Assembly: GCF_022815605.1 (NCBI RefSeq)
Contig: NZ_JALGRP010000005.1
Coordinates: 248,001-312,000, forward strand
Direction of reading: 5' to 3'
Origin: Microbacterium sp. VKM Ac-2923
Lineage (GTDB): Bacteria; Actinomycetota; Actinomycetes; Actinomycetales; Microbacteriaceae
DNA: 64,000 nucleotides
Positions 34,233-43,128 of the stretch are shown in pieces. The notes under the pieces are model-generated. The model was not told the origin of the DNA, made no database searches, and saw nothing but the letters and a program-made list of their open reading frames with translations. Each line of letters begins with the position of its first letter. The stretch's first letter is position 1. The position numbers and the translations under genes were made by a program.

Positions 34233-36728
34233 TCAGCTGACCGGCGTGGCGTGCCAGATGCGGTCGAGGTAGTCGCGCATCGCCCGGTCGGAGGAGAAGT
34301 ACCCGCTGCGCGCGACGTTGAGGATCGCGGAGCGCACCCAGGTGTCCTGGTCGGCGTAGGCGACGTCGACCCGGTCCTGAGCGTCGAGGTAGGACCGGAA
34401 GTCGGCGAGCGCCATGAACCGGTCGTCGTAGAGGAGGTTCGACACGAGCGGCTCGAACACCGTCCGGTCACCGTCCGAGAACGCGCCCGACGCGATGAGG
34501 TCGATGGCGCGACGCAGCTCGTCGTCCGCCTGGTAGAAATCGGCGGGCCGATAGCCCTCGGCCCACAGGGCCTCGACCTCGGGCTCGCTCATGCCGAAGA
34601 GGAAGAAGTTGTCGTCGCCGACGAGACGGCGGATCTCGACGTTCGCGCCGTCGTCGGTGCCGATGGTCAGGGCACCGTTCAGGGCGAGCTTCATGTTGCC
34701 GGTACCCGACGCCTCCTTGCCCGCGAGCGAGATCTGCTCCGACAGGTCGGCGGCGGGGATGATGCTCTCGGCGAGGGTGACGTTGTAGTTGGCCGGGTAG
34801 AGGACCTTGAGCTTGCCCTTCACCCGATCGTCGGCGCTCACGACCTCGCCGACGGCGTTGATCAGGTGGATGATGCGCTTGGCCATTCCGTAACCGGGGG
34901 CGGCCTTGGCACCGAACAGGAACGTGCGCGGCTGCACGGCATCCACGTCGAGACGGCCCGACACGATGCCCTCGTAGGTGCTGACGATGTGCAGCACCTT
35001 CAGCGTCTGGCGCTTGTACTCGTGGAGGCGCTTGATCATCACGTCGAGCATGTGGCCGTCGTCGAGCGGGGTCTCGCCCCGCGCCTCCAGCACGTGACTC
35101 AGGCGCCGCTTGTTCGAGGCCTTGACCGCGGCGAAGCGCTCTCGGAAGTCGACGTCGTCGGCGAGGGCCTCGAGGCCGCGCAGACGTTCGAGGTCGACGG
35201 TCCACCCCGCTCCGAGCGCCTCGGTGATCAACGCCGAGAGGTCGGGGTTGGCCAGGCGGAGGAATCGGCGCGGCGTGACGCCGTTGGTGACGTTGGTGAA
35301 CTTGTCAGGCCACATCTCGGCGAAGTCCTTCAGCACGTTGTCGCGCAGCAGCTGGGAGTGCAGCTCGGCGACGCCGTTGACCTTGGAGCCGGCGACCGTG
35401 GCGAGGTACGCCATGCGCACGGAGCGGGACGGGTGCTCGCCGATGATCGACATGTTGCGGATGAGCATCTCGTCGTCGCCGAAGCGCTCGCGCACCTCGA
35501 GGAGGAACTCGTCGTTGATGCGGTAGATGATCTCGAGGTGGCGCGGAAGCAGACGGCCGAGGAGGTCGACCGACCACACCTCCAACGCCTCGGGCAGCAG
35601 CGTGTGGCACGTGTACGCGAAGCACTTCTGCGTGATGGCCCAGGCGGCATCCCAGTCGAGCTTCTTCTCGTCGACGAGCACGCGCATGAGCTCGGGCACG
35701 CCGATGACGGGGTGCGTGTCGTTGAGCTGGAAGATGACGCGCTCGGGGAGGTTCTCGATGTCGAAGTCGGCCGGCAGGACGTTGTCGATGAAGTCAGCGA
35801 TGGAGGCAGCGACGAAGAAGTACTGCTGCTGCAGGCGCAGCTCCTTGCCCTGCGGGGTGGAGTCCTCGGGGTAGAGCACCTTCGAGATGTTCTCGGCGAA
35901 GGTCTGCGCGCGCACCGACTGGACGTAGTCGCCGGAGTTGAAGGTGTGCAGGTCGAAGGCGTTGGTGGCCACCGCGCGCCACAGCCGGAGGGTGTTCACC
36001 CGGCCGTTGTGGTAGCCGGGAACCATCATGTTGTAGGGCACCGCGAGCACGTTCCACTCCGGAACCCAGCGCGTGCGTTCGACACCGTCGTCGTCGTAGG
36101 TCTCGGTGGTACCGGCGAACGAGATGGTCTGCGCGGCCTCGGGGTGGGCGAAGTCCCACGGCGAGCCCATGCGCAGCCACGCGTCGGGCTGCTCGATCTG
36201 CTGCCCGTCGGCGAATGCCTGGCGGAAGATGCCGTACTCGTAGCGGATGCCGTAGCCGATCGTCGGCACGCTCATGGTCGCGAGGGAGTCGATGAAGCAG
36301 GCGGCCAGACGTCCGAGTCCACCGTTGCCGAGCCCGGGCTCGATCTCGACCTGGCGCAGGTCGTCGATGTCGATCCCGCACTGCGCGAGCGCCTCGGTGG
36401 CGATGTCTGTCAGGCGCGAGGCGAGGAGGTTGTTGTCGAGCTGGCGGCCCAGCAGATACTCCGCGGAGAGGTAGCAGACGGTCTTGGCCTGCTGCGACTT
36501 CTGCTGGGCGCGGTCGTCGAACCACCGCGCCATGAGGTAGTCGCGCACCGTCAACGCCAGAGCGAGGTACTGGTCGTTGACGTCGGAGTTCGACAGCGTG
36601 ACGCCCTGGTCGAAATTCAGGTTCTGCAGGAACTGTTTCGCGAAGCCGTCGACGGATGCCGCGGGGGCGACGACGGGCGCAAGGGCCAGCGGATGGGTGG
36701 GACGCAGCTCTGAGGTGTTCTCGGGCAC
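34233..36728 (-). CDS. glgP: Glycogen/maltodextrin phosphorylase
   Basis: Releases glucose 1-phosphate from alpha-1,4-glucans. The 831 residues follow the classical (GT35) phosphorylase family: CYLSAEYLLGRQLDNNL, EPGLGNGGLGRLAACFIDS, FQLNDTHPVI, FTNVTNGVTPRRFL, MIKRLHEYKRQ and the pyridoxal-phosphate lysine in EASGTGNMKLALNGALTIGT. The GTG at 36728 is set by TACGGT 6 nt upstream; the open frame continues 12 codons further. It is transcribed away from the DUF1206 gene. No other glycogen genes are in the window. Confidence 0.95.
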   Translation of the reverse strand: MPENTSELRPTHPLALAPVVAPAASVDGFAKQFLQNLNFDQGVTLSNSDVNDQYLALALTVRDYLMARWFDDRAQQKSQQAKTVCYLSAEYLLGRQLDNNLLASRLTDIATEALAQCGIDIDDLRQVEIEPGLGNGGLGRLAACFIDSLATMSVPTIGYGIRYEYGIFRQAFADGQQIEQPDAWLRMGSPWDFAHPEAAQTISFAGTTETYDDDGVERTRWVPEWNVLAVPYNMMVPGYHNGRVNTLRLWRAVATNAFDLHTFNSGDYVQSVRAQTFAENISKVLYPEDSTPQGKELRLQQQYFFVAASIADFIDNVLPADFDIENLPERVIFQLNDTHPVIGVPELMRVLVDEKKLDWDAAWAITQKCFAYTCHTLLPEALEVWSVDLLGRLLPRHLEIIYRINDEFLLEVRERFGDDEMLIRNMSIIGEHPSRSVRMAYLATVAGSKVNGVAELHSQLLRDNVLKDFAEMWPDKFTNVTNGVTPRRFLRLANPDLSALITEALGAGWTVDLERLRGLEALADDVDFRERFAAVKASNKRRLSHVLEARGETPLDDGHMLDVMIKRLHEYKRQTLKVLHIVSTYEGIVSGRLDVDAVQPRTFLFGAKAAPGYGMAKRIIHLINAVGEVVSADDRVKGKLKVLYPANYNVTLAESIIPAADLSEQISLAGKEASGTGNMKLALNGALTIGTDDGANVEIRRLVGDDNFFLFGMSEPEVEALWAEGYRPADFYQADDELRRAIDLIASGAFSDGDRTVFEPLVSNLLYDDRFMALADFRSYLDAQDRVDVAYADQDTWVRSAILNVARSGYFSSDRAMRDYLDRIWHATPVS

Positions 36729-36734
36729 CTTCCG

Positions 36735-36740
36735 ACCGTA
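36735..36740 (-). promoter_or_regulatory. Leaderless-type -10 (TACGGT) of glgP
   Basis: TACGGT on the minus strand, 6 nt before the GTG at 36728. Confidence 0.6.
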
Positions 36741-36877
36741 ATGAGTCGCGCACCGCAGTGCCAAGACGGCAACGGCAACGACACACGATCTTCACCCCCG
36801 TGCCGCATTCCTGCCAGGAACCCCACAAGATCGCGCCCGATGCGCGCGCCCGGGTGTCGCGGTCCGGGAAGAGGCAA

Positions 36878-36883
36878 TACGGT
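36878..36883 (+). promoter_or_regulatory. Leaderless-type -10 (TACGGT)
   Basis: TACGGT, 6 nt before the ATG at 36890. It is the same hexamer as in the divergent glgP promoter. Confidence 0.6.
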
Positions 36884-36889
36884 GCCGGA

Positions 36890-37699
36890 ATGCCGCCCTC
36901 CGCCCGTTCCGCCGCGCGCGATGCCGAGGCCAATCCCGCGTTCCGCCTCGCCGCCCGCGCCGGATACGTCGCCAATGGCATCCTGCACCTGCTCGTCGGC
37001 GGGCTGGTGCTCGCCGTCGGCTTCGGCGCCGCGGAAGACGCCGACCAGACGGGGGCCTTCCGCGCTCTGGCCGCACTCCCGCTCGGGGCCGTGGCGCTCG
37101 GGGCCCTGGCGGTGGGCCTGGTGGCCCTCGGCTGCTGGCACCTGCTGCAGGCCGTCGTCCCGCGCCGACTGTCGGGACGGAGGCGACTCGCGCGGATCGC
37201 GGCCGAGGCTCCGCAGGGCATCGTGTTCGTCGTGATCGGGCTGATCTCGGCATCCGTCGCTCTGGGGGCCCGTCCGCGCGCCGAGCAGGCCGCCGAGGAC
37301 GCCAGCGGGCTCGTGCTCACCCTCCCGATCGGCGGGCTGGTGCTGGGAGCCGCAGGACTCGCCGTGGCGGGGGTGGGAATCGGGTTCCTCTGGATGGGGG
37401 CGCGGCGGTCGTTCCACACCAAGGTGTCGTTGCCGCCCGGTGCCGCGGGTCACGTGCTGAGCGCTCTGGGCGTCGTGGGCTTCCTCGCGAAGGGGGTCGC
37501 TCTGGCGATCGTCGGCGTGTTGCTGGTGATCGCCGCCGTCAGGATCGAACCCGACACCGCGGGCGGCCTCGACGGCGCGGTCTCGGCGCTCATCTCCTTG
37601 CCCGCGGGTCCATTCCTGGCCGTGCTCGTCGGCGCGGGTTTCCTCGCCTACGGTGTCTTCACCGTGTTCCGGGCGCGCTACGCGCGTCTCGACGCCTAG
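36890..37699 (+). CDS. DUF1206 membrane protein
   Basis: Integral membrane protein of 269 residues built of three DUF1206 repeats, each with two helices. The repeat starts resemble RAGYVANGILHLLVGGLVLAV (about 24-44), then the RLARIAAEAPQGIVFVVIGLI region and LSALGVVGFLAKGVALAIVG. The family is widespread in actinobacteria and cyanobacteria; the function is unknown. The start is supported by the -10 at 36878-36883. It is followed by a family 1 inverted repeat before the convergent aldo/keto reductase gene. Confidence 0.85.
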   Translation: MPPSARSAARDAEANPAFRLAARAGYVANGILHLLVGGLVLAVGFGAAEDADQTGAFRALAALPLGAVALGALAVGLVALGCWHLLQAVVPRRLSGRRRLARIAAEAPQGIVFVVIGLISASVALGARPRAEQAAEDASGLVLTLPIGGLVLGAAGLAVAGVGIGFLWMGARRSFHTKVSLPPGAAGHVLSALGVVGFLAKGVALAIVGVLLVIAAVRIEPDTAGGLDGAVSALISLPAGPFLAVLVGAGFLAYGVFTVFRARYARLDA

Positions 37700-37718
37700 C
37701 CTCCGCCCGCGCGGGGCC

Positions 37719-37806
37719 GGGACACGACGCAGGACCTCCCGGGGTCCTCGCCGTACGCGACGTCCACGTTCCGGGCGATGGCCGGCGAATCTTCTGCGTT
37801 GTGTCC
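37719..37806. repeat. Long inverted repeat, family 1, copy 2
   Basis: The left arm GGGACACGACGCAGGA (37719-37734) faces TTCTGCGTTGTGTCC (37792-37806), and GAAT before the right arm extends it. It lies in the convergent gap between the DUF1206 and aldo/keto reductase genes. Confidence 0.8.
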
Positions 37807-37867
37807 GAGCCGCCCATGAGACCGGCCCAAAGCACTGTGCAGGAGAGGCAGCCGGCGGCGGCCCTCC

Positions 37868-38689
37868 TCAGTCGAGGTCGGGGTCGCGTCCGGTGCGCTC
37901 GCCCGTCTCGAGCGTGGCGATGAGGGCATGGTCCTCGGTATCGAGGGTGAAATCGAACACGTCGCCGTTCTCGCGGATGCGCTCGAGCGACACCGACTTC
38001 GGGAACACCACGAGACCGCGATCGAGGTGCCACCGCACGACGACCTGAGCCGGGGTCTTGCCGTATCGCTCGGCGATGTGCGCGAGCAGGGGCTCCTGCA
38101 GCAGTCCGCCACGCGCCAGCGGCGCCCAGGACTCTGTCACGACGCCGTTCGCGGCATCCCAGTCGACGAGGGCGTTCTGGGGGAAGCGGGGGTGCAGCTC
38201 GACCTGGTTCACAGTGGGGAGGACCCCGGTCTCGTCGCGCAGGCGTTCGAGGAGCGGGATCGAGAAGTTGCTCACACCGATCGAGGTCGCCCTGCCGTCC
38301 TGCTGCAGACGCTGGAGCGCCCGCCAGGTGTCGACGTAGCGGTCGGCGCTCGGAATCGGCCAGTGGATGAGGTACAGGTCGACGCGGTCGAGGCCCAGCT
38401 TCGCGGCGCTGGCGTCGAACGCGCGCAGCGTCTCATCGAACCCGTGGTCGTCGTTCCAGACCTTGGTGGTGACGAACACGTCGTCGCGCTCGAGACCCGA
38501 CGCGCGCAGCCCCTCGCCGACCTCCCTCTCGTTGCCGTAGAGCGCGGCCGTGTCCACGTGACGGTAGCCCGCGGCAAGCGCTCCCTCGACCAGGCCCGCG
38601 GTGACCTCGGCGGGCACCTTGTACGTACCGACGCCGAGCTGCGGAATCGTGGAACCGTCGGACAGCGACAGGCGGGGAGCGGCGATCAT
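37868..38689 (-). CDS. Aldo/keto reductase
   Basis: NADPH-dependent reductase of 273 residues of the AKR5-like group (2,5-diketo-gluconate reductase and relatives). The catalytic residues are in DTAALYGNE (Asp and Tyr, about 45-53), the Lys of TTKVW and the His of LIHWP. The cofactor end has PKSVSLERIRENGDVFDF. The ATG at 38689 is preferred because TAGCGT ends 7 nt before it; a GTG three codons upstream would overlap that hexamer. The substrate is unknown. Confidence 0.9.
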   Translation of the reverse strand: MIAAPRLSLSDGSTIPQLGVGTYKVPAEVTAGLVEGALAAGYRHVDTAALYGNEREVGEGLRASGLERDDVFVTTKVWNDDHGFDETLRAFDASAAKLGLDRVDLYLIHWPIPSADRYVDTWRALQRLQQDGRATSIGVSNFSIPLLERLRDETGVLPTVNQVELHPRFPQNALVDWDAANGVVTESWAPLARGGLLQEPLLAHIAERYGKTPAQVVVRWHLDRGLVVFPKSVSLERIRENGDVFDFTLDTEDHALIATLETGERTGRDPDLD

Positions 38690-38696
38690 GGCATCC

Positions 38697-38702
38697 ACGC
38701 TA
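38697..38702 (-). promoter_or_regulatory. Leaderless-type -10 (TAGCGT)
   Basis: TAGCGT on the minus strand, 7 nt before the ATG at 38689. Confidence 0.55.
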
Positions 38703-38737
38703 TCGAGATGCCCGCCCCTTCCCGCGGCTCTTGACCG

Positions 38738-38804
38738 CGAGACGGCATCTCGCCGACATATCGGTTGCAGGCTGCGACCGACTCGTCAGCGAGACGCCGA
38801 CTCG
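38738..38804. repeat. Long hairpin with 32-nt arms
   Basis: The arm 38738-38769 (begins CGAGACGGCATCTCGCCGAC) matches the complement of 38773-38804 at 25 of 32 positions with only 3 nt between the arms. It lies 38 nt past the proS stop, between proS and the aldo/keto reductase promoter. Confidence 0.8.
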
Positions 38805-38842
38805 CGGAGAGATCAGCGGTCGGATGCCGTTCGGTGCGGAGC

Positions 38843-40639
38843 TCAGCGGGTGAGGGCGGCCAGGGCGTCGTCGACGGAGAGCGTCTCGCGCTCCCCGGTG
38901 CGGCGGTCCCACAGCTCGACCTGTCCGTCGGCGGCGCCGCGGCCCACGATGAGGATGCGCGGGATGCCGACCAGCTCGGCGTCGCCGAACTTCACACCGG
39001 GCGAAACCTTGGGGCGGTCGTCGTAGAGCACGTCGAGGCCGGCGGTCTCGAGCTGGGCCGACACCGACGCGGCGAGATCGAACGCGACGGCATCCCGTCC
39101 CGTCGCCACCACGTGCACGTCGAACGGCGCGACCGAGGCCGGCCAGATCAGCCCCTTGGCGTCGTTGTTGAGCTCGGCGATGATCGCGAGGATGCGGGTG
39201 ACGCCGATGCCGTACGAGCCCATGGTGACGGTCGCGAGCTTGCCGTTCTCGTCGAGCACCTTGAGCCCGAGCGCCTCGGCGTATTTGCGACCGAGCTGGA
39301 AGACGTGGCCGATCTCCATTCCGCGAGCGAGCTCCACCGGTCCCGAGCCGTCGGGGGCCGGGTCGCCGGGTCGGACCGTGGCGACCTCGACGAAGCCGTC
39401 GCCGACGAAGTCGCGGCCGGCGACGAGGGAGTGCACGTGCTTCTGGTCGATGTTCGCGCCGGTGATCCACGCGGTGCCGTCGACGACGCGGGGGTCGAGC
39501 ACGTAGCGGATCTTTGTCGCGGATTCCTCGCCGAGCACGGGTCCAGTGGGCGACCACGGGCCGATGTAGCCCTTGACCAGCAGCGGGTTCTTGGCGAAGT
39601 CCGCGTCGGTGGCGGGCTCGACCTCCGCCGGGGCGAAGGCGACCTCGACGCGCTTGTCGTCGACGTCTCGGTCTCCGGGAAGGCCGACGACGACCAGTTC
39701 GCGCGCGCCGTCGAGGTGGGTGAGCGCCAGCACGACGTTCTTGAGCGTGTGGGCCGCGGTCCACGCGGTGGCCTCCGCGGTGGCAGGGCCGGCGATGCCG
39801 GGAGCCGGGGCGGCGAGGTGCGCGTTGGAGTGGTCGACGAGGGTCGCGATCGTCGGGGTGTTCGGCGAGTCGAAGATCTCGGCATCCGGCTGCCCCTCGA
39901 TCGGAAGCGCCTCGGGGGCGACGGTCGTGAACGCCTCGACGTTGGCCGCATAGCCGCCGGCGGAGCGGACGAAGGTGTCCTCGCCGATGGGGGTCGGGTG
40001 CAAGAACTCCTCGGACTTCGATCCGCCCATGGCTCCCGCGTCGGCGGCGACGATGACGTACTCGAGGCCGAGGCGCGTGAAGATGCGCTCGTAGGCGTCG
40101 CGCTGCGCCTGGTACGAGGCGTCGAGACCGGCATCCGTCGCGTCGAACGAATAGGCGTCCTTCATCGTGAACTCGCGGCCGCGCAGGAGGCCGGCACGGG
40201 GGCGCGCCTCGTCGCGGTACTTGTCCTGGATCTGGTACAGCGTCAGCGGGAGGTCCTTGTACGACGAGTAGAGGTCCTTCACCAGCAGGGTGAACATCTC
40301 CTCGTGCGTGGGCGCGAGGAGGTAGTCGGCGCCCTTGCGGTCCTGCAGGCGGAACAGCGCATCGCCGTACTCCTCCCAGCGGCCGGTGACCTCGTAGGGC
40401 TCACGCGGCAGCAGCGCCGGGAAGTGCACCTCGAAGGCTCCGGCGTTCGCCATCTCCTCGCGCACGACCGTCTCGATCTTGGCCTTGACCCTCAGACCGA
40501 GCGGCAACCAGGCGAAGATGCCCGGAGCGTTGCGGCGGATGTATCCGGCGCGCACGAGCAGGCGGTGGCTCGTGACCTCGGCATCCGAGGGGTCTTCGCG
40601 GAGCGTGCGGAGGAAGAAGTTCGACAGACGGGTGACCAC
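38843..40639 (-). CDS. proS: Prolyl-tRNA synthetase, bacterial type
   Basis: Charges tRNA-Pro. The 598 residues show the class II core: motif 1 region ([19 protein letters not shown]), motif 2 ([25 protein letters not shown]) and motif 3 ([12 protein letters not shown]). Between motifs 2 and 3 lies an editing (YbaK-like) insertion (about 230-390), as in the long bacterial form. A C-terminal anticodon-binding domain follows. The start GTG at 40639 has no ribosome site but TAGACT 8 nt upstream. It belongs to the dxr-rseP-ispG-proS order found in many actinobacteria. Confidence 0.95.
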   Translation of the reverse strand: MVTRLSNFFLRTLREDPSDAEVTSHRLLVRAGYIRRNAPGIFAWLPLGLRVKAKIETVVREEMANAGAFEVHFPALLPREPYEVTGRWEEYGDALFRLQDRKGADYLLAPTHEEMFTLLVKDLYSSYKDLPLTLYQIQDKYRDEARPRAGLLRGREFTMKDAYSFDATDAGLDASYQAQRDAYERIFTRLGLEYVIVAADAGAMGGSKSEEFLHPTPIGEDTFVRSAGGYAANVEAFTTVAPEALPIEGQPDAEIFDSPNTPTIATLVDHSNAHLAAPAPGIAGPATAEATAWTAAHTLKNVVLALTHLDGARELVVVGLPGDRDVDDKRVEVAFAPAEVEPATDADFAKNPLLVKGYIGPWSPTGPVLGEESATKIRYVLDPRVVDGTAWITGANIDQKHVHSLVAGRDFVGDGFVEVATVRPGDPAPDGSGPVELARGMEIGHVFQLGRKYAEALGLKVLDENGKLATVTMGSYGIGVTRILAIIAELNNDAKGLIWPASVAPFDVHVVATGRDAVAFDLAASVSAQLETAGLDVLYDDRPKVSPGVKFGDAELVGIPRILIVGRGAADGQVELWDRRTGERETLSVDDALAALTR

Positions 40640-40647
40640 GAGAGTCG

Positions 40648-40653
40648 AGTCTA
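40648..40653 (-). promoter_or_regulatory. Leaderless-type -10 (TAGACT) of proS
   Basis: TAGACT on the minus strand, 8 nt before the GTG at 40639. Confidence 0.5.
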
Positions 40654-40687
40654 GGCCGCGCAGAAGGGCGCAGAGGATGCCACGGAC

Positions 40688-41803
40688 TCAGCCCAGCGCG
40701 GCGATGATGGCCGCCGCGACCTCGCGCGCCCGCTCCTCGCTCAGGTTGGTCACGTCGACCTCGAGGACCCCGCCGGACGCGTCCGCGCGCACGCTCCCCC
40801 CGGTGCCGTCGGCATGGGCGAGCCACCACGCCGTCCGGGCTCCCGTCACCGTGACCGGCACGCCGCCGAGGCGCTCGATCTCGCCCGCGTCCGACACCTC
40901 CCCCGCTCCGATGCTGATGCGGAGGAACGGAGGCAGTGACTCGTCGTATGACGTGGGTGCGAAAGAACACCAGGCCGCCGCACCTCGGGCCTCGAGGACG
41001 TCCCAGACCTGACCCTGGGGCACGCTGTCCGTCCCGAGAGGCCCGAGGTCGTCGCGTCCGAGTGTCGTGCCCACCGCATCACCGATCTGCTCCCGGCAGT
41101 CCTCGAGCCTCCAGGCGTCGGCTCGGAGGGGCCGCTCGCGCACCGCCGAAGCGGCGGGCCTCGATCCCACCTCCGCCACCGCGCGCACGGCGACCGCGGA
41201 ATCATCGGCATCGGCGACGACCCACGTGTTGCCGAACCGTTGCGAATAGTCGCACGGTCCGCCGCCCTCGCACGCGGGAACACCATCCACGCGAGCCCGC
41301 ACCTGCTCCGGAACGACCGACCACGGAAGGACGGTGATGTTCAGCGCCCGCCAGTCCTCCGGGGCCTCGGCGCGCCACTGGCACGAGATCCCGCCGAGAA
41401 CGTCGCTGTCCCACACCGGCAGGCCGGGGGCCAGCCGGACGTCCGCACCCACGAGGGCCGATGCCGCTGCGTCGTTGAGCACCGCGGAGCAGTCGCCGCC
41501 GAAAGCGACGGCCGGTGCAGTCGGAGTCGAGGTGGGCGAGGACGTCGGGGTCCTGGTGGGCGCGAGAGTCGGCGTGGGTTCGGCGGTCGCGGTCGCGCTC
41601 GGCGACGGCGTCGTCGCGACGGGCGGCGCGCTCAGCGTCGACGTCACCGCCACTCCCCCGGCGATGGCGACGACCAGAGCCGTCGCCACGGAGCCGGCGA
41701 TCCACGCGCCCCGATGCGCGCCGACCGGCTTGATGTCGTGGGCGCCGCCCACGATGCGGGCGCGCAGGGCGGCGCGCTCGGCGGGCGTCAGTTCGTCGTT
41801 CAT
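40688..41803 (-). CDS. Membrane-anchored extracellular protein encoded with ECF sigma factor
   Basis: Protein of 371 residues. A short cytoplasmic N-terminus (1-32, DELTPAERAALRARIVGGA) precedes one membrane helix (about 33-57), a Pro/Thr/Ser-rich stalk (60-98) and an extracellular part with several cysteines (such as Cys104, Cys140 and ACEGGGPCDYS). Its ATG overlaps the stop of the sigma factor gene by four bases, so it is probably the sigma's membrane partner. The cytoplasmic part is much shorter than usual anti-sigma domains and lacks the HxxxCxxC zinc motif. The extracellular cysteines may form disulfides. Confidence 0.75.
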   Translation of the reverse strand: MNDELTPAERAALRARIVGGAHDIKPVGAHRGAWIAGSVATALVVAIAGGVAVTSTLSAPPVATTPSPSATATAEPTPTLAPTRTPTSSPTSTPTAPAVAFGGDCSAVLNDAAASALVGADVRLAPGLPVWDSDVLGGISCQWRAEAPEDWRALNITVLPWSVVPEQVRARVDGVPACEGGGPCDYSQRFGNTWVVADADDSAVAVRAVAEVGSRPAASAVRERPLRADAWRLEDCREQIGDAVGTTLGRDDLGPLGTDSVPQGQVWDVLEARGAAAWCSFAPTSYDESLPPFLRISIGAGEVSDAGEIERLGGVPVTVTGARTAWWLAHADGTGGSVRADASGGVLEVDVTNLSEERAREVAAAIIAALG

Positions 41804-42333
41804 GCCCGAACCCCTTCCAGCGCGAGCTCATCGCGCAATCTCGCCTTGGCGCGGACCAGCCGCGATTTCACCGTTCCGGCCGGGATGCCGAGAGCCTGAG
41901 CGATCTCCCGCTCCGGGTACCCCTCCAGCACCGACAGCACCACCACCGCCTGCTCTCGCTCCGGCAGACGTTTCAGAGCCGACAGCACCCCGCTGTCGTC
42001 GTGGGCGGCGGCCGCGGTCGTCGCTGTGGCGACCGGCGCCCGATCGAGCAGCGCCCGATACCGCCGGCTCGAACGCTCGAGATTCCGAGCGCAGTGCGCC
42101 ACCGCCGTGAGCAGCCACGGTAACGGCGACCCATCGACCAGACGCACCGTCGCCCGCTTGCGCCACAGCTCGAAGAACGCGACCGTCACGGCATCCTTCG
42201 CATCCTCCCGATGGGTCAGCAGCCGGGAGGCGTGACGGAACAGCCGCATCTCGTGCCGGTCGAACAGGGTGGCGAGAGCGAGCTCGTCGCCTTGGCGTAC
42301 CCGGTCCCACAGCCCGGCGTCGTCGTGATCCAC
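41800..42333 (-). CDS. ECF-type RNA polymerase sigma factor
   Basis: Sigma-70 family protein of 177 residues with region 2 (LATLFDRHEMRLFRHASRLLTHREDAKDAVTVAFFELW) and region 4 (LSALKRLPEREQAVVVLSVLEGYPEREIAQALGIPAGTVKSRLVRAK). The region 4 helix-turn-helix is intact. The GTG at 42333 is chosen because GACACT ends 7 nt upstream and region 2 follows at normal distance. A GGAACC element lies 15 nt upstream of that hexamer, as in ECF-type promoters, so the gene may activate itself. Its stop overlaps the start of the membrane partner. Confidence 0.88.
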   Translation of the reverse strand: MDHDDAGLWDRVRQGDELALATLFDRHEMRLFRHASRLLTHREDAKDAVTVAFFELWRKRATVRLVDGSPLPWLLTAVAHCARNLERSSRRYRALLDRAPVATATTAAAAHDDSGVLSALKRLPEREQAVVVLSVLEGYPEREIAQALGIPAGTVKSRLVRAKARLRDELALEGVRA

Positions 42334-42340
42334 ACTGTGT

Positions 42341-42367
42341 AGTGTCCGCGATCTGCCGATCGGTTCC
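42341..42367 (-). promoter_or_regulatory. Possible ECF-type promoter of the sigma operon
   Basis: On the minus strand GGAACC (42362-42367), 15 nt, then GACACT (42341-42346), 7 nt before the GTG. GGAAC is the usual -35 element of ECF sigma factors. Confidence 0.45.
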
Positions 42368-42458
42368 CGCGTCCGGGTGTATCGGGTCACGGGTCGGTAA
42401 CGGCTCCTCTCGCCCGGGCATTGCCCGCTCTCCCCGCGACGGAGTCCGGATCGCGACA

Positions 42459-42464
42459 TAGCCT
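42459..42464 (+). promoter_or_regulatory. Leaderless-type -10 (TAGCCT)
   Basis: TAGCCT, 6 nt before the GTG at 42471. Confidence 0.6.
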
Positions 42465-42470
42465 GGGTCG

Positions 42471-43103
42471 GTGACCACCGTCCTCCTCACCGGATTCGAG
42501 CCGTTCGCGGGCGACGCGACCAACCCCTCGGGAGACGCCGTGCGACTCGTCGCGGAGCGGTGGTCGGGCGTCGAACGACTGGTCGTGGAGGTGCTGCCGG
42601 TGGTCTTCGCATCGGCTGCGGAGCGGCTCAGACGACTCATGGACGAGCATCGCCCCGACGTCGTGATCGCCGCGGGTCTGGCCGGAGGGCGTGCGCAGGT
42701 CACCCCGGAGAAGGTGGCGATCAACCTCGCCGACGCCCGCATCCCCGACAACGCCGGCGATCACCCCGTCGACCGCCCGGTGGTCGCGGACGGCCCCGCC
42801 GCCTACTTCACCACGCTCCCCGTCAAGGCCATCGCCGCCGCCCTGAACGACGACGGCATCCCCGCCGCGGTGTCGCACTCGGCCGGAACCTTCGTCTGCA
42901 ACCACGTCATGTTCACCGCCCTCGATGCCGCCGCACCCGGCGTGCGCGCCGGGTTCGTCCACGTCCCGTACGCGCGCGAGGACGCCCCGGCCGGCGCACC
43001 CGCGCTGCCGCTGGCCGACATCGCGCGAGCGCTCGAGGTCGCCGTGCGCACGGCGCTCGACGTGCGGACCGACGCCTCGACACCCGGCGGCGCGCTGCAC
43101 TGA
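42471..43103 (+). CDS. pcp: Pyroglutamyl-peptidase I
   Basis: Cysteine peptidase that removes N-terminal pyroglutamate. The 210 residues match the C15 family: LLTGFEPFAGDATNPSG (5-21), the catalytic Glu80 in VTPEKVAIN, Cys143 in GTFVCNHVMF and His164 in GFVHVPY. It is cytoplasmic with no signal peptide. The start is fixed by the -10 at 42459-42464. It converges closely (25 bp) with the BenE-type gene. Confidence 0.92.
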   Translation: MTTVLLTGFEPFAGDATNPSGDAVRLVAERWSGVERLVVEVLPVVFASAAERLRRLMDEHRPDVVIAAGLAGGRAQVTPEKVAINLADARIPDNAGDHPVDRPVVADGPAAYFTTLPVKAIAAALNDDGIPAAVSHSAGTFVCNHVMFTALDAAAPGVRAGFVHVPYAREDAPAGAPALPLADIARALEVAVRTALDVRTDASTPGGALH

Positions 43104-43128
43104 ACGACGGCCGAAGACGCCCTCGGGG

